The notes beneath the pieces were generated by a model, which worked only from the letters and a program-made list of their open reading frames with translations, did no database searches and had not been told where the DNA came from. A DNA stretch of 64,000 bases from Cerrena zonata. Its lineage: Eukaryota; Basidiomycota; Agaricomycetes; Polyporales; Cerrenaceae. The stretch lies in NCBI GenBank assembly GCA_038087015.1, contig JASBNA010000041.1:186001-250000 (forward strand), in the 5' to 3' direction. Below, piece by piece: positions 10,379 through 21,732 of this stretch (the stretch's first letter is position 1; the number at the start of each line of letters is the position of its first letter). A program made the position numbers and the translations under genes.

Positions 10379-12020
10379 CCCTTAGGTTCTGCTCCCGTCG
10401 GCTTCCGATATGTTTGATTCGGAGGAAATCGACAGCTATTCCGGCCTAACGTATACAGCCTTCATTGACAGTCGCTCGAGAGTCAAGATGATAGATTGTT
10501 GTTAACAGAAACTGTTTGCGAGAACAACTGTTTCAGATTATTTGTTTCCCGCTCCTGACATCTGAGACCGTGATTGCGAGTCGGACCTCGCTTGCCTGTG
10601 GGTGATACACACAAAGCATTCAGTGTCGCCGACTCGGAGATATAACTTAGTGGAACATACTGGGAAACGATGATACATAACTCCGGAATGAGGTATGACT
10701 AAATGTGTTATGTTGGACTCAATTGCGTTGAAAGTCAGACTCAACGCACGGCGTCTAATAGCCTGAAAGCGCTGTGTTTCTGTGACTGGGCTCTCAGACT
10801 CGGAGGCTACTGTAATCATGATGAAGTATACAGAATCCTGGAAAACGAAAATAATCTACACTGGTAGTGTCACAACTATCCTGTGCGGATCGGGATGCCC
10901 ATGCGTTTCTCGGAAAACCCTGAACTTATGATGGACGTACAATCTCGAAGGTACAACACGAATCCAACAACTGTCAAAAGTACGCGCCATTTTGTTAGCC
11001 TGGCATCTTCCATACACTATCTGTCTGATACAGAGTATCTCGGGGAAACAGGAGTGGCAAGGGAGGATTTTCCACATTCAAGATTGTTGCGAGTCGGGAT
11101 CATTCTGAGTATACTCGGATGTCTCACAGTCTGTGAGAAAAAACTGATCAATCATCCCTCAATGTGAATTGGCACGACTTATTACCAGGTCACCCGGTAA
11201 GTTCAAGCATTTGCTCAATGAATCCCGCTAAAGATGTAGGCGGGAGCCTAGGCAAGTCTTGTGGGCATGTTTCGGATTCATCGAACAGTCCATCAAGTGA
11301 GCATTGTCAGTTGCCCAACATTGGCGGAGATATCAGATATTCGAGTTGGCGGCACTTGTCAAGTAACCGCTACCGCCGTCAACGATACGTGCTAACCGCG
11401 AAAATATGACAGGGTACAGTATCATCGGAAATCGCTATGTTTTGTGCTAATTTGACCCTGGTTTCTACTAATTCCTGTCCACCCTTTTGCTACTTAGGAC
11501 ATAAGTAGATGTCAGACTTCGTGGTCACCTTGACAGAGGGAGGCCATTGCCATATTTGGAGCGTTGTGTCCATATTAGGAAGCCTGAATACCTTTCTGGA
11601 AGAAGGAAGTTGAAAACTACTCGCACATTGTCAAAGCACTCTTGTTTCTCTATATGTGTATAATCGCTTTTTACACGCTTATGCGCTATAATATTAATGT
11701 ACTCAGAATGAAAGTCGTTCAGTATGATATTCGTGTCATGATTTGTCAGCCCTACCAGCGGTTGCAATTATTTTCAACAATCTTTCTTAACCGACCTCTC
11801 TATATATTCTGGAGTATTTTCGTCTCTTGATGTATCAAAACATCCATGGCAGTCACGTACCCATTGCCCTTTTTGATTTCTTTGAAAGCGAGGAAAGATG
11901 ATTGGTCCATGATGAGATAACATCACGTGAGCGATCTAAGATTTTGGATGGACGCCTTTAATCTTTAGCAATACAACTTTCCTTTTACCGTCATCACTTT
12001 CTGGCAGGATTTAGTACGCC
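10379..12020. other. Intergenic region before ABCE1
   Basis: About 1.6 kb without a recognisable gene. Open frames at 10538-10819 (-) and 10883-11167 (+) have no domain or intron pattern. The last 100 bp (CACGTGAGCG near 11925, pyrimidine-rich leader) is probably the ABCE1 promoter. Confidence 0.5.
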
Positions 12021-14250
12021 ATGGCGGATAAGATTACACGTATCGCCATCGTTGATGCTAATCGATGCAAACCAAAACGATGTGCTCAAGAGTGCAAAAA
12101 GGTGTGTCGACAAATGCATATTTTTGAGTTCCAAATCTTGAATCATGGTATCGCTAGTCATGTCCAGTTGTTAAGATGGGTATGCGAGCCAGCAATCTCT
12201 TTGTTACCCACTAACAATAGGGTGTAGGCAAGCTCTGCATAGAGGTCAAGTCTAGTGATAAAATCGCCTTCATCTCAGAGTTTTTGTGTATCGGTTGTGG
12301 TATCTGTGTTAAAAAGTGCGTCATGATGCGATCCACATACTTCTGCTACTAAAAATGATAATAGATGCCCTTTTGAGGCTATCGCAATCATCAACTTGCC
12401 AACTAACTTGGAGTCCCAAGTCACACATCGATATACCGCCAATGCGTTCAAGCTCCACCGTCTGCCGACACCACGACCGGGACAAGTCCTTGGGCTAGTT
12501 GGTACGAACGGTATCGGAAAGAGTACCGCTCTCAAAATTTTGGCTGGCAAACTCAAGCCGAATCTCGGCCGCTACGATGTATGCATACATGGCCCTTCAC
12601 CGAATCATCTGCTTACTTTCCCCAGGATCCCCCGGATTGGCAAGAAATCCTAAAGTACTTCCGTGGATCGGAGCTTCAAAACTACTTCACGAAGGTGCTC
12701 GAGGATAACTTGAAGGCCCTCATCAAGCCCCAATATGTCGATCATATCCCTCGTGCAATTAAGGGCAGTATGACCGTCTCGAAGATGCTCGACTCAAAGC
12801 TGGAGTTGGACAACAAGCAGAATATGTTAGACCTCTTGGAGCTTAATGAAGTGCTGGAGCGAGAAATCAGCCAACTCTCTGGTGGAGAGCTGCAGCGATT
12901 TGCCATTGCGATGACCTGCATTCAGAGTGCTGACGTGTGCGTCTGTTCCTCGTTACCCATAAAATCCCTTCAGTACTAATCCTTTGAACAGTTACATGTT
13001 TGACGAACCCTCGAGTTATCTCGATGTTAAACAGCGTCTTGTTGCTGCTGAAGTTATTCGCGGGCTCTTGAAACCCGACAACTATGTTATCGCCGTCGAG
13101 CACGATTTGTCTGTGCTGGATTATCTATCTGATTTCGTCTGCGTTTTGTACGGCAAGCCTTCAATGTACGGTGTCGTTACTATGCCATACTCTGTCCGCG
13201 AAGGTCAGTGGTTTGTTCATTTGCTGCATGATCTAGCTTAACATTCCTCTTAGGTATCAACATCTTCTTGGATGGTTTCATCCCAACGGAGAATTTGCGT
13301 TTCCGTGAAGAATCGCTCTCCTTCAAGATGGTCGAAAGCGCCGAAGAACTTCTCTTGGACAAGACCCGACACTACGCCTACCCCGCCATGACCAAGACAC
13401 TCGGTGGTTTCAAGTTGACCGTTCAAGCCGGCTCGTTCACCGACTCAGAAATCATTGTCATGTTGGGCGAGAACGGTACCGGAAAGACCACCTTCATCCG
13501 ACTCCTCGCTGGAGACACTCCCGATATTGAAACTGATAAGCCGACCCTCAGTGTCAGTTTGAAGCCGCAGACAATTAGTCCCAAGTTCCCTGGTACTGTG
13601 CGCATGTTGCTGCTGAAGAGGATTAAGGCTGCTTTCATGCATCCACAGTTCCAGACGGATGTGTTGAAGCCAATGAACCTGGATAACATCATCGACCAGG
13701 AAGTTACCACGCTTTCTGGAGGAGAGTTGCAACGTGTGGCTATTGTCCTTGCTCTTGGGAAGGAAGCCAATGTTTACTTGCTTGATGAGCCTTCTTCATT
13801 CTTGGACTCTGAACAACGTATCATTGCCAGCAAAGTCATCAAACGATTCATCCTGCACGCCAAGAAGACCGCGTTTGTTATCGAGCACGATTTCATCATG
13901 GCTACTTATCTCGCTGATCGCGTTATTGTCTTCGAGGGCAAGCCCGCTGTATCTGCCACTGCTACTCCGTACGTATATCTCACCATAATACACCTTGTCA
14001 CAAACTGAATACTGTGTTTCCCTTTCAGACCTCAATCCCTCTTGACCGGTATGAACAGGTTCTTGGCTTCCCTCGAGATTACGTTCCGTCGTGACCCTAC
14101 CAACTACCGTCCACGAGTGAATAAACGCAACTCTATCAAAGATCGAGAACAGAAAGGTCCGTCTTTCTTTAGTTATGACTCTATACATACCAACTAATAC
14201 CTCGTTGTCTCTTTGTAGTCTCTGGAAACTACTTCTTCCTCGAAGAATAA
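12021..14250 (+). CDS. RLI1: ABCE1/Rli1 ribosome-recycling ATPase
   Basis: Essential iron-sulfur ABC protein that splits ribosomes after termination and helps initiation. The N-terminus carries two 4Fe-4S motifs: [17 protein letters not shown] (split by an intron) and [16 protein letters not shown]1 has Walker [10 protein letters not shown], signature [12 protein letters not shown] and Walker [15 protein letters not shown]2 has [20 protein letters not shown] and [11 protein letters not shown]. The C-terminus NYFFLEE is typical. About 600 residues. Introns start near 12102, 12179, 12318, 12578, 12938, 13204, 13969 and 14158. The second intron uses the acceptor GTGTAG just before GCAAGCTCTGC, which restores MGKLCIEV; the nearer AATAG acceptor would not. 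Intact and highly conserved, so a firm anchor for the gene-dense block. Confidence 0.97.
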
Positions 14251-14729
14251 GTTATCCCTGTGGTTGTATCCAACGATCTAGGGCCGAAAACGACACGGCC
14301 GTTTTATAGCTATAGGTATAGAACCGACGTTCCCCGCGGTGTAGGATAAGGACAGGTAGTTAATACATATTATCATGGCTGTAGCTGTAGCTTTTTGTTT
14401 ACCAAACGCGGGTCCGGTCGGGAGAGGACTTACTGGAGCTAAGAGTGAAGAGGAGGATTATAATGTTGTGGTCTGTATTACCAGATTTTGGAACACGAAT
14501 ACTGATGAACGTATAAAAGTCGGTGACTAGTAGCAGAAATTTGTGGTAGCTGTGTAGAGACATCGATCATAGTATCTACTGAATACTCTTTCAAGGTGTC
14601 GAAGGTCTGAATTATTTCGACGGGGAGGGAGGTTTACAACTGGGCACTTCCGACATCGGCAAACTCCCATCAGCGCCCATAATACAAACAACCTAGTTCT
14701 TCCAAAACAGTCATCACCGTAACTTCATA
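14251..14729. other. Intergenic region between ABCE1 and parvulin
   Basis: 3'UTR of ABCE1 and promoter of the PPIase gene, same orientation. No motif beyond A/T- and C-rich stretches; no coding signal seen. Confidence 0.5.
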
Positions 14730-15385
14730 ATGGCGAAGAAAGGAGGTGCCAGTAACGACAAGAAGGCAACCGATAAAGGTGGAAAGGGTAAAGGAAAGGC
14801 TACTGCTCCAGATGCTGCTGAGACCGAGACCAAAGGCAAGGTTAGTAAAGAAGCCTCAGGTTGTGAACAATTCTACATGAAACAACGTTTCTGGTTGTAG
14901 GGTAAAGGTGGTCTGAAGGCTGCGACCGCGATAAATGTACGCCATATATTATGCGAGAAGCACTCGAGGGCAACTGAAGCCCTGGAGAAGATCCAGGTAG
15001 GTCACTAGTTGAACTTTACTGACAACCCTGTTCGGGGATTTATGTACGATACTCTGTCTTTAGAGTGGCGAACGATTCGATAAAGTCGCTCAAGAATATT
15101 CCGAGGACAAGGCCAAAGGTATTCCGACCCTCATTTGTTTCACCAATACCCATTGACATACGCGTTATAGCTGGTGGAAGCTTAGGCTGGATGGTGAGAG
15201 GGTCAATGGTGGTAAGTTCACCGCACTCCAATTCTCCATCGTTAGGTTCTCACAGAATACATAAGGGTCCTTTCCAAGACGTCGCCTTTGGATTGACACC
15301 CTCGAGCGTGGATAAACCCGTAATATCCGGACTCGTGAAGACAAGCTTTGGATATCACATCATCATGGTCGAAGGGCGTCGTTGA
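14730..15385 (+). CDS. PIN4: Parvulin-type peptidyl-prolyl isomerase (Par14/Pin4 type)
   Basis: Small rotamase of the Par14 group, which in other eukaryotes is linked to ribosome biogenesis and nuclear DNA binding. The N-terminal 40 residues are a Lys/Gly-rich basic tail ([20 protein letters not shown]), as in Par14, with no WW domain, so it is not the Ess1/Pin1 type. The catalytic domain shows [56 protein letters not shown] and the conserved end [14 protein letters not shown]. Four introns, the last ending at ..ACATAAG before GGTCCTTTCC. About 130-140 residues, the normal size. Its 3' end faces the SNT1 3' end 173 bp away. Confidence 0.93.
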
Positions 15386-15558
15386 CCTGATAGGCCCTTG
15401 TAATTGTACAGTTGTTGCTTCTAGGGCGTGTATTACTATCACAAAATACATCTCATTATACATTGTAACAACCTGAGATTACGATTGCCTATACATATTA
15501 TAAAGAAGGTGACTAATAGTCCAAGAACAGTGAGTTGAACAAAAAAGACAAATACGAC

Positions 15559-18500
15559 TTAACCACGATGAACAGGTGTATCGTTAGGATGTGTGCCCCA
15601 ACTGGGATGTGTAAACGGGGACGGTGGGTGTTGTTGTGAATTGGGGTGAAGTTGACCTAACATTGGGGGGAGGCGTCCGCTACTGGTAGAAAAATGAGAG
15701 GGAGAAAGATTGGTATACGGAAAGGAGGAAGGGAACGTGGTAGTAAGAGGCGCGTTCTGAGCAAAAGGTGAGGGATTGGCGATGTGTTCCGGACCCATCG
15801 GTACCCTCATTGGTATCACACTCTGAAGCTCATAACCTGGATATGGAGCCGAAGGAATTGCCTGGGCAAACTGCCTTGCTTCCCGTTGAGCATAATGCGC
15901 TTCCATCGACTCTGGGGTCGCTGAATGGAATTGAATCGGCATCTCCCCAGGGAACATAGGATTGACACGGAAACGTGTTTCCAGAGTTGTACCGTTATAG
16001 CTCATCTCTTCCGGTGGAGTGTGGACTGCACTGGAGTTCGGTGTCATCACTCGAGAGCCGTAAGTATCCGGAGAATGAGATCTAGTGGAGAAGGGTTTCG
16101 ATCTTATACCAAGATCGAATTGGCGAGCCTGATGGAAGGCGGTAACTTGAGCTGTAGTCTGTTTCAAAAGATTAACGTCAGTGCTGAAGTAGTATATATT
16201 GGTTTCTACTGATCCCACCTTGTTAGGCATTGCAGAAGCAATTCGCTTGAAGTCTTCTCCATGTTCCTTGAATAAAGAGAGGAACAGAACTGGGGAACCA
16301 AGTCAGGCGGACGATGGGGAAGGTAAGTGTGTTGGCTTACCCTTGTCCTCTTCTGACCAAATTCCGGCAGTCTGTATGGCTTTGCGTCGGGCGATCATGT
16401 CGGTTTGGTCGATGAATTTGGTCTCATGTACTGGAGGGTAGTACTCTCGAGGGGGAGTAGCTGTCGACTCTGCATCATTCGTTTCAACGGTCTTTGGTTT
16501 GCGACCTCTTCGACCACGTTTAGGCTTGGTCTCCTCCTGTTGCGGATAAGGCAATCGTGTCCAAACCTAAGCACAAGATACATACCTCCATCTCATCGAG
16601 TACAGCTTCTTGCTCCTGTGCTGCTTGCGCTCGAGCAGTTGTAACTCGACGTCTTTTCTTCCTTGGTTCACCTTCAGGATCTGGGGTAGACATTGGTGTA
16701 GGAGTATCTTCCAGATGAGCAATATATCGTCTCCCAGCGTTAGATTTCTTGCCCTCACCAGTTGTAGCCACGACAGGCCTTGTACGCCTTCCAGCAGTAG
16801 AAACAGGAGTAGGCTCCCTCGATACCTCTGCATCCCTTTGAAGAATATCCGCCAACAATGCATTTCCACGCTTTTTGTCAGCAGCTCCCCTGCGACCACC
16901 TCTACGACGTTTTCCAGTAGCGAACCTTGCTACAACCTTGCGGAAATCGAGATGTTTCTTCTTGTGTAAATAGTAATAGTTTACGCATTGTGATGCAGTC
17001 TTCTCGGGGAGATAGCTAGCAATGATGCCAAACTGTTTAGGATGCTGAGCATACTTCTCCAGGAAAATTCTCTGCTCGTCCTCCGACCAGTCTTTGAAAC
17101 CTGTCCGGGGTGCGTAGAATGTGGAAGGGTCAAGGACCTCGTTGTTAACATCGTCGTACAGATACTCCACTGCCCCTCGCGTGACAGAAATCATGTCTGG
17201 AATCACCGCAGCGTTCTTTGCAGCCAGATGGTTTGCGTCTGTGAGTTCTTCATTTCCCAGACTAGCGATGATCTGCTCCATCTCTAGATCTGAACGCACT
17301 GCGTCACCTAGCGTGGTCGTAGACCTTCGAGTCGTTCTTCCAGCGGTTGCAGCGGCTTCTTCTAGGGCACCCGCTTTGGCTACGTCGTCTAGTCTGGCAC
17401 AATGAATAACCCAACGCTCGTGCAACGACATGTACTCTTCACGCAGCCTTTCGACTTTCTCGTTCAAGTCTACTTGACGCTGGGCGAATCGAACCTCAAG
17501 AGAAGGTTTATAAGTTTCGTAAGAGCGTTGCAATGCCTCTCGGTGAGTTTCTAGACTTTCTCGTACTACGGCGGTATCAGACTTCAGGGGTGCGTCTGGC
17601 TCGACGGGACGAGGAGGCTCAGCAATGGATCTATTTGCCATGAGCACCGGGCCCACGCGCTCTTCACGTGTTTGCAAATCGCATCGGAGTCGCATTGAGA
17701 CGATGAGACGAAGGACTTCGGGTAAAGGCTTATCATCTTCCACCGGCGAAGGTGGCGCCTCGATTACAGGAATTACAGGCGGAGGAGGTGGAATTTCGGG
17801 AGGTATTTCTTCAGCGGGCGTCTCGACGGGAGTAGGCACATTTGTTCGAATCTCCGCAGGTGTAGGTGGTAGAGATGGTAAGCGTAGAGGTGTTTGTGTC
17901 TTTGCTCGGGGTTCAGTAACGACAGGAGTGTCAGTATTTTCTGAAAGTACGGTATCACGACGTTCAATCACAGTGTTGTCCTGTACGACCGATCTTTCTC
18001 TTTCTCTATTAATAACTGAATCTTGAACGTGAGAGGTATGAAGATCGAGAGACGGTCTCCGGGAAGGTTCTTCGGACGTTGGTTCAGTTTTCATGTGCGA
18101 ATCCTCTATTTCTGGTTGCGAAATTTGAGTCTGTGGTATTGATGGGGATTTACGAATAGGTTGTGGTGGCTGCGGCTGTGGTGTGACCCGTTTACGGAAA
18201 ATAGGCGAACGTGGTTGGAAAGTAGGGGACGGGGTAGTACGTTCATAAACACCTGAGTGAGGCGATGTCCTAGGTGGACCAGGAGGGTGTGGACGATATC
18301 TCTCGCTAGGCGTGAAGTGATCCTTAACAGGAGACCTTATAGGATTAGTATCAATTCTGGCATAAGATCTGTTTGGGATAGCCACTTCTAGCCTAGGAGG
18401 GGGTCGTCTAAATTCGGAAGGGGACCTAGACCTCATCGGTATTCCAGTGGAATGCGTAGAAGTAGTTGGGGATGTATCTTGATCAAGGTCATAGTTTGAG

Positions 18501-19493
18501 AAATCTCGACTGCCCCTTCCGGAAGGTCTAGTATTCCGGAATCTGGGAGATGTTGAAAGAACCGGTACAGGTGCTCCCGCACTGTATGACCGTTCATGAC
18601 TAGACTGTCCAGGATAACCAGGATATTCACGCTCGAAGGTCTCTGCGCGCGGACTAGGACGCATCGGGTGTGTAAAAGACCGTTCTCGGCGAGGTTCAAG
18701 ATAGGATGTCCGAGGAGATGTAGGACTCGGAGCCGCCCAGCCTGGAGCACGATCTGGAATAGGAGGTCGATATGGTTCATATCGTAACATACTGGGAGGT
18801 GGGAGAGGTGGATACGGCTCTCTAAAACCTGAAGGTGGAGATCGTGGTCTATACGAATGGTCGACGGGAACATGATCGTCGTAATTATCGGGAGGACCCA
18901 TATATTCTTCTACTGAGGCCATGGGGATATCCGACTCGTAAGTGTTTCGCCATCGAGGAACATGTCTATCACAGTTCCCGTAATTTCAACAAAGCGCAAA
19001 GAAGAACCAAAAGAAGAATTTACCTATTCGGGCTACCAACCAGATTCTGCCTCAATGGCTCCGGATTTTGTCTCCATGAATCCGAAGGTTCAAACATCCT
19101 TTCTGCCGTTATCTCACGTCTCCCTCTTCCTGAAATAGACTCCTCAAAGGGTGGGTGGTACTGAGGTGACCGTCGGTCAGGCCAACCCGCTGTATCTGGG
19201 TTGTGCCATTCTCCCTGACTCCAGGAATCCGACCTCGGCCTCGTATAGTGTTCAGGTGAGGGTGTATGGTATCGAGGGGGAGGTACTGGTGGACGCCATC
19301 CTTCTTGTCGGTAATTATGGGTGTTGTTGGGTTCACGGTAATCGTAGTCATCTCGATAAGGAGGTATTGGTCGTGTTTGGTGGTATCTGTTAGGGTTATA
19401 CATTGTTTCTTCACGAGTCAATATCGAGTAATGTTGCCGTCCTTGTTCGGGAAAGATGAAGCCTGATGTAGCGGAGTTTGGCGTGCTTGCCAC
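15559..19493 (-). CDS. SNT1: Snt1/NCoR-like SANT-domain corepressor
   Basis: Nuclear scaffold of a Set3C/SMRT-type histone deacetylase complex. About 1,160 residues. The first 400 residues are Pro/Arg/Ser-rich and disordered. SANT1 follows an acidic linker: GFKDWSEDEQRIFLEKY, QFGIIASYLPEKT, CVNYYYLHKKK. Basic, AT-hook-like stretches follow (GKRRRGGRRG, KRGRRGRKPK). SANT2 reads AGIWSEEDKVLFLSLF, KEHGEDFKRIASAMPNK, then TTAQVTAFHQAR. Exon 1 (19493-19020) joins the main exon at the acceptor ..GTGATAG near 18968, which keeps frame (NRHVPRWRNTYES). SANT2 is recovered only with the acceptor ..TTCCCCAG near 16292. A further 60-nt element, 16218-16159, has GT-AG ends but stays open if retained (see findings). 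The start is the only upstream Met in frame. Expect Set3, Hos2 and Sif2 homologues as partners. Confidence 0.88.
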
Positions 19494-20298
19494 TGCTTGG
19501 GACAGTTGCTTCCTACCACAAACAGTGTTGAAGCTTCGAAACAGTTATCTACTGGCCGCCTTTCAATGTCTTCGACGTTCTTAAGTATGTTGCGAGTGGT
19601 GACTGGTGATAAAGTACATGAGATGGTGAGTTTCATGAAAGTTGGACTCGGAATGAATTGCCACATTTTTAAACTCCGAACTCCGCGAAGTACGGCGGTT
19701 ATTCCTTTCGTAGAAGACAATTTGTTTTTCTCAGTCAAACAAAACGGAGATATTATGTAGAAAGTTCTATAGAAAGATGGGTTCTATATACACGACCCGG
19801 CGAATGAGAACACTCAAAAGACTGCAGAGCCAATGCTATCGCTATTCAAATAAGTACATATCGAATAGATAGGGTGTAACTCATCGTGAGGGAGGGTTAG
19901 AGTGATAAAGAGAATTTAAAGGAGGTATACCTTGACAGACAAACGGTAATAAACGTTGGGTCATACATAGTTGTATGTTGTGTGACACAAAAACCGGGTT
20001 CTAATGGTGATCCGTTGTCCGATCACTCAGCTGTTTTGAAGTCTCAGTCTTGATAATTTGTGGACTTTCCTCCCTCGGGCTACCTCTCATGAGTAGTACT
20101 TGAATTACTGGTGAGGTGTACGCACAATCTATCCAATCACAGTGGCGTACAAATGGAGAGACTTGTAGAAAGCACGCGAAACCTATGTTCGCAAATGGAA
20201 GGTAAGATACAATAATTTACAAGCACTGCGACAAGCTGGGATAAGTGATTTGCTAGGAAAGAGCTAAGAGGAGGATGTATTGACAATCTTTACTAATC
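19494..20298. other. Intergenic region between SNT1 and RPC31
   Basis: SNT1 promoter/5'UTR and RPC31 3' flank. An open frame at 19497-19760 (+) runs against the SNT1 leader and has no recognisable family. Nothing else seen. Confidence 0.5.
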
Positions 20299-21485
20299 TT
20301 AGTCATAGTCGTAGCCGCCTATACGAGCGAATATCAGTAGTCCATACATTACGATACTTGTTCGGAAAATAACGCACCTCCACCTTCATCTCCACCTCCT
20401 GCCCCCAGTGCGTCGTTGTCATCATCTTCACCAGGGTCGAAGTAATTCTCGGCATAATCATTGTCACCGTAGTCTTCCTCCGCATCGTAATCCTCCTCGT
20501 CCGCTTGAGAACCTATCTCAGAGCGATCCTCCTCTCCATCTTCCTTATCAGCACCATCGTCTTCGAGGTCGTCGAGGTTGATGCGCTTTTTGGGACCAGA
20601 TTTCTGAGCTACATGAGATAATGAATCAGTTGAGAATGTTATATGACATCCTGGTGCTTGAGCAATGCCCTTGCTCTCCGAAATTGAAACACCACTTGGT
20701 GAATAGGCTGTTATCATCGCAATTAGTCAGCCTCACCACAGGACTCACAAACAGACCAACTGCTTGTATCGAGTTATTACATCCTTCGGACGTAATTCTA
20801 TTGATTCCTAGCCAGACTAGAGTCAAGTATCGAACTGCATATCCAGTAGTCACACCCAACCAAACACTCCGTAGGAAGATCATTCGCTCATTCAGTCACA
20901 GCTGAAATCCCTTCGACATCGAGCTAGACTGGATGCAAGAGGCAGCTGTTGTAGCGGTGGAAGGTAATATAGACATACCTAATTTCCGTTTCTTGGGATT
21001 GAAATAACCCTCGAATATTTCCTGAGGAAAGAAAGGCTGATGCAGATCTTTCCGTTTTAGCGTGGGCTGTGAAGCCGGTGAAGGGCGATACTTGTCCGAA
21101 TATCGAGGAAGCTCTACACTTATATACTAGTCAACACGCAGCATTCACACGAAAGAGAGAGAGGTGTTCGCACCGTTGGACTTTGTGAGCTCTGTAATGT
21201 AGTACGCCGACTTTCGTAGTCTGGCAGAGAATCCCAGCTGGAGTTCTGCTATACGCTTTTCGTCCTCTGTATATTCGTTAAGCAAAGGCACTTCCATTTC
21301 CTACACCTTTCAGTATTCTTCACACATATGAGTTGCAGCTCGAATGAACGTACAGGATACAAGGCTGTCCCTTCCTTGGACATATTCTGGATATCTGCGA
21401 ATGTTAGGCCCATTGGAGGCAGGGTGCTTCCCCCACCGAAGCCACCTCTCCCTCCTCGCCCACCGCCTCTGCCGCCTCTGGACAT
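20299..21485 (-). CDS. RPC31: RNA polymerase III subunit Rpc31 (RPC7)
   Basis: Subunit of the Pol III initiation subcomplex, nuclear. The N-terminus is the family's RGG run (MSRGGRGGGRGGRGGFGGG) followed by LPPMGLTFADIQNMSKEG. After an intron comes EVPLLNEYTEDEKRIAELQL, then FSARLRKSAYYI, VELPRYSDKYRPS and FFPQEIFEGYFNPKKRKL. The C-terminus is the usual acidic tail with DYGDNDYAENYFDPGEDDD. The last intron runs GTGCGT..TATAG (about 20379-20318) and joins DEGG to GGYDYD-stop; reading through it would give an unrelated end (ALFSEQVS). Five or six exons, about 240 residues. It is divergently paired with YRA1. Confidence 0.9.
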
Positions 21486-21732
21486 TTGACTGAACAGCCT
21501 CGAAGGTAGTAAAGATAAAGAGTTAATGACAAATGTGATAAAGAAAGCCTTGTGTCCGAGAAGGGAGTAGGTTCAAACTCCGCTTTGAAGACCGAAGGGC
21601 GATACAAGGCTTGGGATGGCGTTGTCGACGCGCCTTGCCTCTTGCCACCATCATCAACCTCCCCTTTTCCTTTTCCTCAACAAACACCCTCACCGTCAAC
21701 CTCGTTGAACATCTTACTCGTCACTGTACATA
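21486..21732. promoter_or_regulatory. Divergent promoter RPC31 / YRA1
   Basis: Only 247 bp separates the two start codons, so both genes must initiate within it. The YRA1 side is a long C/T-rich tract (about 21637-21715), typical of TATA-less fungal housekeeping promoters. No TATA box is visible. Confidence 0.6.

Noticed and set aside
10538..11167. Two open frames in the gap before ABCE1
   Set aside because: No recognisable domain on either strand and no matching splice sites.
17625..18026. Gly/Ser-rich open frame on the plus strand
   Set aside because: Antisense shadow of the Pro/Ser-rich N-terminal half of SNT1.
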